From Elusimicrobia bacterium RBG_16_66_12 (GTDB lineage Bacteria > Elusimicrobiota > Elusimicrobia > UBA1565 > UBA9628): DNA of 10,441 bases. The stretch spans positions 1,578 through 12,018 of the forward strand of contig MGUL01000176.1 in NCBI GenBank assembly GCA_001800005.1. Direction: 5' to 3'. The notes beneath the pieces are model-generated. The model did not search any database. It had not been told where the DNA came from and saw nothing but the letters and a program-made list of their open reading frames with translations. Position 1 is the stretch's first letter; each line of letters begins with the position of its first letter. Shown here piece after piece: positions 5,537 through 10,441 of the stretch. The position numbers and the translations under genes were made by a program.

Positions 5537-6955
5537 ATGTCCATCAAGACCGACGTCCTCGTGATCGGAGGCGGACCCGGCGGCTACGTCGCCGCCATCA
5601 AGCTGCTCCAGCTCGGCAAGAAGGTCCTGGTCGTCGACCGCGACAAGCTGGGCGGCGAGTGCCTCAACTACGGCTGCATCCCGTCCAAGGCCCTGATCGC
5701 CGCCGCCAACAACGACCACAAGTCGAAGAAGCCGGCGCCCGGCGCAGGAGTCTCCGAGATCGACTGGGAGAAGGTCGTGGCCTGGAAGGGCGAGATGATC
5801 GGCGGCTTCGGCAAGAACATCGCCGCCCTCATCAAGGGCAACAAGGGCGATATCCTCATCGGCGCCGCCAGCATCACCTCCCCGCACACGGCCGTCGTCG
5901 AGAAGTCGGGCGGCGGCACGGAGACCGTCGAGTTCGAGCAGGCCATCGTGGCCGTCGGCTCGCAGGCCCTCTCGATCCCCGGCTTCGACATCGACGGCGC
6001 GAACGTGCTCGGCTCCAAGGAATCCCTGGACCTGGCTCGGGTCCCGCACGCGATGGTCGTCATCGGCGGCGGCGTGATCGGCCTGGAGATCGGGACCATC
6101 TTCGCCAAGCTCGGCAGCAAGGTGACCGTCGTCGAGTTCCTCGACGCGGTCCTGCCGGTCATCGAGAAGGATATGGCGGTCCCCGTCGTCCGCAACCTGG
6201 CGAAGCTTGGCGTGGACGTCTTCACCTCCTCGAAAGCGAAGTCCTGGTCGAAGAAGGGCAAGCGCCTGGAGGTCGTCGCCGCGACCCCGGAGGGCGAGAA
6301 GCGCATCGTCTGCGACAAGATCCTCGTCGCGGTGGGCCGCGCCCCCCGGACCAAGGGCCTCGGCCTGGAGAAGCTCGGCGTGGAGCTTGACGACCACGGC
6401 CACATCCTCGTCGACACGGAAATGCTCACCTCCGTCGACAACATCTACGCGATCGGCGACGCCGTCGGGCCTCCCTACCTGGCGCACAAGGCCTCGCGCG
6501 AGGCCGTCCTCGCCGCGCAGTCGATCGCCGGCAAACCGCTGGAGCCCCGCGGGCATGTGCCGTGGGCCGTCTTCACGGACCCGGAGATCTCCTGGGTCGG
6601 TCTGACCGACGAACAGGCCAAGGCCGAGGGCTTCCACACGGTCGTGGGAAAGTTCCCGTTCGCGGCCTCGGGCCGCGCCCAGGCCGTGGGCGAGACCTCC
6701 GGCTTCTGCAAGGTCGTGGCCGACAAGGAGACCCACCGCATCCTCGGCGCGGGCTTCACCGGCCCCCACGCCTCGGACCTCATCGGCGAGGCCTGCCTGG
6801 CCGTCTCGGCCTGCGTGACCCTGGAGCAGGTCGCGGCCACCATCCACCCGCACCCGACCCTCAACGAGGCCTTCGCGGAGGCCTGCGAGGCCGCGCTTGG
6901 ACACCCGCTCCACACCCTCGCCGTCAAGCGCGCGGCGCCGAGCTTCGCGTCGTAG
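5537..6955 (+). CDS. lpdA: Dihydrolipoamide dehydrogenase (E3)
   Basis: E3 reoxidises the dihydrolipoyl arm of E2 and passes electrons via FAD to NAD+. At 472 residues it matches the family. The FAD site GGGPGGYVAA is at 11-20. The redox disulfide is C42/C47 in GGECLNYGCIPSK. The NAD site GGGVIGLEIG is at 177-186, with acidic E200 after the second strand, which fits NAD rather than NADP. GDAV is at 308-311. The C-terminal catalytic pair is H439 and E444 in HPHPTLNE. There is no N-terminal lipoyl domain, unlike some bacterial E3s. An AAGAGG Shine-Dalgarno (5526-5531) sits five bases before the ATG, and nine bases separate the gene from the E2 stop. Its presence directly after E2 suggests it is the dedicated E3. 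It could also serve glycine cleavage or other 2-oxo acid complexes elsewhere in the genome. Confidence 0.96.
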   Translation: MSIKTDVLVIGGGPGGYVAAIKLLQLGKKVLVVDRDKLGGECLNYGCIPSKALIAAANNDHKSKKPAPGAGVSEIDWEKVVAWKGEMIGGFGKNIAALIKGNKGDILIGAASITSPHTAVVEKSGGGTETVEFEQAIVAVGSQALSIPGFDIDGANVLGSKESLDLARVPHAMVVIGGGVIGLEIGTIFAKLGSKVTVVEFLDAVLPVIEKDMAVPVVRNLAKLGVDVFTSSKAKSWSKKGKRLEVVAATPEGEKRIVCDKILVAVGRAPRTKGLGLEKLGVELDDHGHILVDTEMLTSVDNIYAIGDAVGPPYLAHKASREAVLAAQSIAGKPLEPRGHVPWAVFTDPEISWVGLTDEQAKAEGFHTVVGKFPFAASGRAQAVGETSGFCKVVADKETHRILGAGFTGPHASDLIGEACLAVSACVTLEQVAATIHPHPTLNEAFAEACEAALGHPLHTLAVKRAAPSFAS

Positions 6956-6959
6956 ACAG

Positions 6960-7571
6960 ATGCTGGTCCGCGACCTCGGTCTCAAGGAGTACGACGAGGT
7001 CTGGGACCTTCAGCGCCGGCTCGTCTTCGAGCGCGGCTCCGGGGAGATCTCCGACACGGTCCTGCTCTGCCAGCATCGCCCGGTCTACACCATCGGACGC
7101 TCGAGCAAGCAGGCCGTCCCGAAGGGGCTGCCTTATCCGGTCCGCAAGGTCGAGCGCGGGGGAGACCTCACCTTCCACGGACCGGGACAGTTGGTGGGCT
7201 ACCCCATCCTGAAGCTGACGGACCTGGGCCTGAAGCCCCGCTCGTATCTCCGTGCGCTGGAGGCGGTCCTCATCGAAGCGGTCAAGCCCTTCGGCGTGGA
7301 GGCCTCCGCCCTCGCCGGCTTCACCGGGCTTTGGGTCGGCCGGCGCAAGCTCGCTTCGATCGGCGTGGCCGTGCGCGGGGGAGTGTCCTATCACGGCTTC
7401 GCGTTGAACATGAATGTCGCCCTCGCCCCTTTCCGCCTCATCCACCCCTGCCGCCTCGAGTCCGACTCCATGACCACGATGCACGAGGTCCTGGGAAAGC
7501 CCGTCGACGAACACGCCGTGACCAAGTCCGTGGGACATGCCCTGCTGAGATATTTCGGAGGATCGAAATGA
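6960..7571 (+). CDS. lipB: Octanoyl-[ACP]:protein N-octanoyltransferase
   Basis: LipB moves an octanoyl chain from acyl carrier protein to the lipoyl-domain lysine, creating the substrate of LipA. The 203-residue protein is of normal length. RGGDLTFHGPGQ at 66-77 is the family signature. The catalytic dyad is K130 (GRRKLASIG) and C164 (HPCR). YHGFALNMN (144-152) is also typical. An earlier in-frame start (6897) would lie within lpdA and add a tail with no family match; the ATG at 6960, four bases after the lpdA stop, begins the usual LVRDLG strand. No strong Shine-Dalgarno is visible, so translation may depend on coupling to lpdA. The TGA overlaps the ATG of the next gene (ATGA, 7568-7571). 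With lipA and E2 in the same operon, the cell makes and uses lipoyl groups endogenously. Confidence 0.95.
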   Translation: MLVRDLGLKEYDEVWDLQRRLVFERGSGEISDTVLLCQHRPVYTIGRSSKQAVPKGLPYPVRKVERGGDLTFHGPGQLVGYPILKLTDLGLKPRSYLRALEAVLIEAVKPFGVEASALAGFTGLWVGRRKLASIGVAVRGGVSYHGFALNMNVALAPFRLIHPCRLESDSMTTMHEVLGKPVDEHAVTKSVGHALLRYFGGSK

Positions 7572-8773
7572 GACTGCTCGCCTTCGTCGTTCTGGCCGCC
7601 GCTCCCGCGCACGCGGCCTTCACCGTGCCCGGCTACGAGTTGGTGTATTCCTATCCCGTCGAGACGACCTTGAACGAGCCCGACATGAGGCTGGCGCAGG
7701 ACGTATGGCCCGAGATGTTCGACCGGGCCGAGAAGACCATCGACATCGAGCAGTTCTACATCGCCCCCTCCACCGGCGAGCCTCTCGAAGCCTCTCTCCA
7801 AGCTCTCGAGAGAGCGGCGGCCCGCGGCGTGAAGATCCGGTTCCTGCTCGAGAAGAAGTTCGAGAAGAACTCCCTCGACGGCATCGCGCGCCTCGAGACG
7901 ATCCCGGGCCTCGAGCTGCGCATCCTCGAATGGTCCCGCATCCAGGGCTCGGGGATCGTCCACGCCAAGTTCTTCATCGTGGATTCGACGCGCGCCTTTG
8001 TCGGCAGCATGAACTTCGACTGGAGGTCCCTCAAGCACATCCACGAGATGGGACTGGCGGTGGACGACGCTCCGGTCGTCCGCCAGGTCCAGTCCGTCTT
8101 CGACCACGACTGGAACGAAGCCGACACCAAGGTCTACGAGAAAGGCTTTGCGCCCGAGCCTCTGACACGGGGCGAGGCGGCGAGCCCCGAGGCCGACCGT
8201 TCCGGCAGATCATATCTGGTCGCCAGCCCCTGGCGGCGCAATCCCGCGGGGGTGGGGGACTCCGAGTCGGAGCTGGTCCGCGTCATCGGCGAGGCGCGTG
8301 AAGAGATCCTGGTCCAGAACATGGAGTACCTGCCGCTGACCTACGCCCGCCCGCCCCGATTCTATCCCGTCATCGACAACGCGCTGCGCGCGGCCGCCGT
8401 GCGCGGCGTCAAGATCAAGCTGCTGGTCTCGCACTGGACCACGGAGGAGCCGGGGATCAAGCACCTGCAGAGCCTGGCCGTGCTGCCCGGCGTTTCGGCG
8501 CGCGTGATCTCCATCCCCGAGGCAGGGGAGGGCCCCATCCCCTTCTCCCGCGTCGCGCACTCCAAGTATATGGTCGTCGACGGCAAGACCCTGTGGCTGG
8601 GCACCAGCAACTGGCGCGGCGGCTACTACGACGATTCGCGCAACCTGGAACTCGTCGTCAAGGACGAGGCCCTGGCCGCGCGCGCGGCCGCCGTGCAGAA
8701 GCGCCTCTGGGACTCGGCCTACGCCGCGCCCCTGCAGGACGCCTCGAAGGCCTATCCCAAACCCCGCCGTTGA
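7568..8773 (+). CDS. Exported phospholipase D-superfamily protein, two HKD motifs (PLD3/PLD4/K4-like)
   Basis: A Sec signal peptide (MRLLAFVVLAAAPAHA, 1-16, AHA cleavage) has no lipobox Cys, so the 401-residue protein is likely periplasmic or secreted. Two complete HKD sites are present. The first is H132, K134 and D139 (HAKFFIVD), followed by GSMN. The second is H331, K333 and D338 (HSKYMVVD), followed by GTSNWRGGYY at 345-354. PLD enzymes act as a two-HKD unit through a phospho-His intermediate on phosphodiesters. The GTSNW-Y pattern after the second motif recalls the PLD3/PLD4 and poxvirus K4 branch, some members of which are nucleases. The substrate could thus be nucleic acid, phospholipid or cardiolipin-type lipid; I cannot tell. 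The start is supported by GGAGG (7557-7561), six bases before an ATG that overlaps the lipB stop. Its last codons run up to the MFS promoter. Linkage to lipoate genes may be only transcriptional. Confidence 0.9.
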   Translation: MRLLAFVVLAAAPAHAAFTVPGYELVYSYPVETTLNEPDMRLAQDVWPEMFDRAEKTIDIEQFYIAPSTGEPLEASLQALERAAARGVKIRFLLEKKFEKNSLDGIARLETIPGLELRILEWSRIQGSGIVHAKFFIVDSTRAFVGSMNFDWRSLKHIHEMGLAVDDAPVVRQVQSVFDHDWNEADTKVYEKGFAPEPLTRGEAASPEADRSGRSYLVASPWRRNPAGVGDSESELVRVIGEAREEILVQNMEYLPLTYARPPRFYPVIDNALRAAAVRGVKIKLLVSHWTTEEPGIKHLQSLAVLPGVSARVISIPEAGEGPIPFSRVAHSKYMVVDGKTLWLGTSNWRGGYYDDSRNLELVVKDEALAARAAAVQKRLWDSAYAAPLQDASKAYPKPRR

Positions 8774-8775
8774 GG

Positions 8776-8781
8776 TAGAAT
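8776..8781 (+). promoter_or_regulatory. Probable leaderless -10 box of the MFS transporter gene
   Basis: TAGAAT ends nine bases before the ATG at 8791 and begins three bases after the upstream stop. The nine bases between are pyrimidine-rich (CTCTCCACC) with no Shine-Dalgarno. No -35 is convincing. The spacing matches the boxes before trxB, the PTPS-like gene and the antitoxin. Confidence 0.5.
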
Positions 8782-8790
8782 CTCTCCACC

Positions 8791-10122
8791 ATGAGCGCAC
8801 ACGCCTCCTCGGGACACGGTCCCGCCCCCGTCCACTCCGCCGACTACCGCCGGCGCCGGTTCATGAACTGGTTCCCGCTCGGCCTGACCTACGCGACCTT
8901 CTACATGGGCCGCTACAACCTGAACGTGGCCTCCACCGAGATCATGACGCGCTTCGACTTCACGAAGGCTCAGTTCGGCATCATCGCCACCGCGGGCTTC
9001 TGGACCTACGCGCTGGCCGTGATGTTCAACGGCCCGCTCACCGACCGCTTCGGCGGGCGCCGCGCGATCCTGATCGCGGCGGCCGGCACCTCCCTGCTCA
9101 ACCTGGTCATCGGCCTGCTCTTCCTCTCCGGCTGGCACACCAAGATCCTGGTGGGAATGTCGCTGCTGTACGCGGTCAACCAGTACTTCCAGTCCTTCGG
9201 CGCCCTCTCGGTCGTGAAGGTCAACTCGACCTGGTTCCACGTGCGCGAGCGCGGCGTGTTCGGCGGCATCTTCGGCATCATGATCAGCTCGGGCTACTTC
9301 CTGGCCATGACGGTCGGCGGCTGGATCCTGGCGACCCTGCCCTGGTACATGGTCTTCCTGATCCCGTCGGCGGCCGTGTTCACCATGATGGTCGTCGACT
9401 ACTTCCTGATCGCCGACACTCCTCGGCACGCGGGCCACTCGGACTTCGACACCGGCGACGCGACCAGCCAGCACGCGGACAAGCACAAGCCCATCGACCT
9501 GGCCTACCTGATCACGCACGTCTTCAAGAACAAGGTCATCCTGACCCTGGCCGCGGCCGAGTTCTGCACCGGCTTCGTGAGACAGGGCCTGCTCTTGTGG
9601 TTCGTGCCGTTCCTGAAGGAAGTGCACGGCATCCATCACGGCACCAGCCTCTTCTCCCTGGCCACGGGCGGCATCACCGTGGGCGGGATCTGCGGCGGGC
9701 TCCTCTGCGGCTACATCTCGGACCATCTCTTCCAGAGCCGGCGCCCGCCCGTGGCCTTCATCTTCTATTTGGGCCAGATCGCCTCGCTCGCGGCCTTGGG
9801 CATGACCCGCAATCCCCAGGCCGCCGCCTTCCTGATCGGCTTCTCGTGCATGTGGATCTTCGGCGTGCACGGCATGCTCTCCGGGACGGCCTCGATGGAC
9901 TTCGGCGGCACCAAGGCCGCGGCCACCGTCACGGGCCTGCTCGACGGCGTCCAGTACGTGGCCTCGGGCCTGACCGGGATCTTCCTCGGCGCGCTCCTCG
10001 ACAAGTACGGCTGGGGCCTCTGGACCTACATGATCATCCCGTTCTCGGCGGTCGGAGCCCTCCTGATGACCACGCTCTGGAACGCCACGCCCAAGAACAC
10101 CAAGGTCAGCCTCAAGGCCTGA
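8791..10122 (+). CDS. MFS transporter, organophosphate:phosphate antiporter (GlpT/UhpT) family
   Basis: This is a 443-residue inner-membrane protein with about 12 hydrophobic segments in two halves, separated by a polar, His/Asp-rich central loop (about 211-235). YATFYMGRYNLN (34-45) matches the first helix of the OPA family and carries R41. FVRQGLLLWFVPFLKEV (262-278) matches helix 7 and carries R264. These correspond to GlpT R45 and R269, the pair known to hold the substrate phosphate. GPLTDRFGGRRA (81-92) is the MFS loop-2/3 signature, and WFHVRERG (148-155) is the OPA equivalent of WFSRKERG. The substrate is therefore probably a phosphorylated organic compound (glycerol-3-phosphate, sugar phosphate or similar) exchanged for phosphate; which one cannot be read. 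The N-terminus (1-20) is a short His/Pro-rich cytoplasmic tail. No sensor/receptor (Uhp-like) genes or glp genes are nearby. It appears to have its own promoter. Confidence 0.9.
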   Translation: MSAHASSGHGPAPVHSADYRRRRFMNWFPLGLTYATFYMGRYNLNVASTEIMTRFDFTKAQFGIIATAGFWTYALAVMFNGPLTDRFGGRRAILIAAAGTSLLNLVIGLLFLSGWHTKILVGMSLLYAVNQYFQSFGALSVVKVNSTWFHVRERGVFGGIFGIMISSGYFLAMTVGGWILATLPWYMVFLIPSAAVFTMMVVDYFLIADTPRHAGHSDFDTGDATSQHADKHKPIDLAYLITHVFKNKVILTLAAAEFCTGFVRQGLLLWFVPFLKEVHGIHHGTSLFSLATGGITVGGICGGLLCGYISDHLFQSRRPPVAFIFYLGQIASLAALGMTRNPQAAAFLIGFSCMWIFGVHGMLSGTASMDFGGTKAAATVTGLLDGVQYVASGLTGIFLGALLDKYGWGLWTYMIIPFSAVGALLMTTLWNATPKNTKVSLKA

Positions 10123-10141
10123 CCGTAGGCCTCCCTGGGCC

Positions 10142-10170
10142 TTGCGGTGCAGGCATATTAAGACTACACT
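10142..10170 (+). promoter_or_regulatory. Probable leaderless promoter of the toxin-antitoxin operon
   Basis: TTGCGG (10142-10147) and TACACT (10165-10170) are separated by 17 bases, and eight bases follow before the ATG at 10179. The -35 matches TTGACA at TTG only; the -10 fits TANNNT. No Shine-Dalgarno precedes the ATG. Confidence 0.55.
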
Positions 10171-10193
10171 GTAGGCATATGAAGAAGGCATAC
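10151..10193 (+). repeat. Three copies of AGGCATA(T/C) across the antitoxin start
   Basis: AGGCATAT occurs at 10151-10158 and 10173-10180, and AGGCATAC at 10186-10193. The first lies between -35 and -10, the second runs into the ATG, and the third is in codons 3-5. Repeated short sites over a promoter are common operators for ribbon-helix-helix antitoxins; the role here is inferred. Confidence 0.35.
10164..10174. promoter_or_regulatory. Palindrome CTACA-C-TGTAG over the -10 box, candidate operator
   Basis: The inverted repeat CTACA (10164-10168) / TGTAG (10170-10174) is centred on base 10169 and covers the whole TACACT -10 box. Binding here would block polymerase, as expected for self-repression by the antitoxin or the antitoxin-toxin complex. 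Confidence 0.4.
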
Positions 10194-10424
10194 AGACAGT
10201 ACACGATCAGGAGCGTGCCTGCGTCCATCGACGCGCTCCTGCGCGAAAAGGCCCGGCGCCAGAACAAGAGCCTCAACCAGGTGGCCCTGGAAGCCCTTTC
10301 CGACGGGGCCGGCGTTCAGGAGCGCTATCATGATCTGGACGGCTTCTTCGGGTCCTGGGTCGCGGACGCGGCAGTGGACAAGGCCCTGGCGGATCAGCGC
10401 CGGATCGACGAGGGGCTCTGGTGA
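10179..10424 (+). CDS. Ribbon-helix-helix antitoxin, VapB/FitA-like
   Basis: This is an 81-residue protein. The N-terminal half has the RHH pattern: a strand (YRQYTIRSVP, 5-14) with alternating polar residues, a helix (SIDALLREKARRQ, 16-28), then a second helix starting at the SLNQVALEAL turn (31-40). This part should dimerise and bind the operator. The C-terminal half (DLDGFFGSW at 52-60, then ALADQRRIDEGLW at 69-81) is the acidic and aromatic tail seen in antitoxins of PIN-domain toxins, which docks into the toxin. A longer in-frame start would run back through the MFS gene; the ATG at 10179 begins exactly at the RHH strand and lies eight bases after a -10 box. Its TGA overlaps a GTG start of the next gene, typical of toxin-antitoxin operons. 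Confidence 0.85.
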   Translation: MKKAYRQYTIRSVPASIDALLREKARRQNKSLNQVALEALSDGAGVQERYHDLDGFFGSWVADAAVDKALADQRRIDEGLW

Positions 10425-10437
10425 GGGTCGCCCTCAC
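10421..10437 (+). promoter_or_regulatory. Hairpin enclosing the toxin GTG start codon
   Basis: GTGAGGG (10421-10427) and CCCTCAC (10431-10437) form a perfect seven-pair stem with a TCG loop. The strand includes the toxin start codon and the antitoxin stop. In mRNA it could hide the start from ribosomes except those finishing the antitoxin, keeping toxin levels low. Confidence 0.45.
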
Positions 10438-10441
10438 AAGA
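10421..10441 (+). CDS. Start of the partner toxin, probably PIN-domain (partial, runs off window)
   Basis: GTG at 10421 overlaps the antitoxin stop (GTGA) and opens a frame reading (M)RVALTR to the window end. Many VapC-type toxins begin with RVAL followed by the first catalytic Asp; that Asp would lie just past the edge. Only seven codons are visible, so the identity rests on the antitoxin and the overlap. Confidence 0.5.

Noticed and set aside
6897..6959. Extension of lipB into the end of lpdA.
   Set aside because: The added residues are Ser/Pro/Arg-rich and unlike LipB; the family starts at the LVRDLG strand after the ATG at 6960.
4196..6985. A 929-codon open frame on the minus strand, opposite E2, E3 and part of lipA.
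   Set aside because: It is the mirror of a strong C-ending codon bias on the plus strand. Its protein is low-complexity (Gly, Asp, Leu, Ala, His) with no family motif, while the plus strand carries full catalytic motifs throughout.
7331..7567. Extension of the phospholipase D gene back into lipB.
   Set aside because: The signal peptide begins at the ATG at 7568, preceded by GGAGG at the right distance.
10104..10143. Possible intrinsic terminator after the MFS gene (GGTCAG/CTGACC, AGGCC/GGCCT and AAGGCC/GGCCTT stems).
   Set aside because: The stems are five or six pairs with long loops, overlap one another, and no T-run follows; one overlaps the stop codon. This is likely chance in GC-rich DNA.
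8752..10191. A 479-codon open frame on the minus strand, opposite the MFS gene.
   Set aside because: It has the same GC-bias effect: a Glu/Gly/His/Asp-rich sequence without domains, and it covers a transporter with clear OPA motifs.
1..10441. CRISPR arrays, tRNA or rRNA genes, insertion sequences, prophage or a defence island beyond the toxin-antitoxin edge.
   Set aside because: No regularly spaced repeats, tRNA-like folds, transposase or phage motifs were seen on either strand. The toxin-antitoxin start at the right edge may open an accessory region outside the window, but that cannot be read here.

Overview
This is a GC-rich bacterial window (by eye about two thirds G+C, most codons ending in C or G), with tightly packed genes and almost no spacer DNA. 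No gene identifies the phylum. The gene style would fit a little-cultured lineage known mainly from environmental genomes, such as Elusimicrobiota, but that is a guess. The genome probably belongs to a Gram-negative or otherwise exporting bacterium, because one enzyme carries a clean Sec signal peptide.

Layout. Positions 1-989 (+) hold the end of an unrecognised Met/Gln-rich protein, translationally coupled to a short-chain dehydrogenase of the pteridine-reductase (PTR1/FolM) type. Positions 990-1101 hold three small inverted repeats. Positions 1102-1729 (+) are the remains of a nitroreductase-family gene, now spread over three reading frames with two apparent internal losses. Positions 1726-2358 (-) encode a long 6-pyruvoyl-tetrahydropterin synthase/QueD-family protein, whose stop codon overlaps that of the dead gene. 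From 2413 to about 8773 (+) runs a compact operon: thioredoxin reductase (trxB), lipoyl synthase (lipA), a 2-oxo acid dehydrogenase E2 subunit with two peripheral-subunit-binding domains, dihydrolipoamide dehydrogenase (lpdA), octanoyltransferase (lipB) and an exported phospholipase D-superfamily protein. Positions 8791-10122 (+) encode an organophosphate:phosphate antiporter-type MFS transporter. Positions 10179-10441 (+) are the start of a toxin-antitoxin pair: a ribbon-helix-helix antitoxin and the first seven codons of an overlapping, probably PIN-domain, toxin.

How the genes work together. LipB places octanoyl groups on lipoyl domains, LipA inserts the two sulfurs, E2 carries the finished lipoyl arm, and Lpd reoxidises it. 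The operon therefore unites a lipoylated enzyme core with the enzymes that activate it. The E1 decarboxylase genes are not in the window. The PTPS-like and PTR1-like genes suggest pterin or deazapurine metabolism, but they lie on opposite strands and are not one operon.

Regulation. Four genes (the PTPS-like gene, trxB, the MFS gene and the antitoxin) have a TANNNT -10-like box only 7-9 bases before their ATG, the geometry of leaderless transcripts. Genes inside the operon instead use Shine-Dalgarno sequences or ATGA stop/start overlaps. I see no CRISPR array, tRNA, rRNA, insertion sequence or phage gene. Most of the window is ordinary metabolism. The items most worth checking are the leaderless promoters, the double-PSBD E2, the decayed nitroreductase and the regulatory DNA of the toxin-antitoxin unit.
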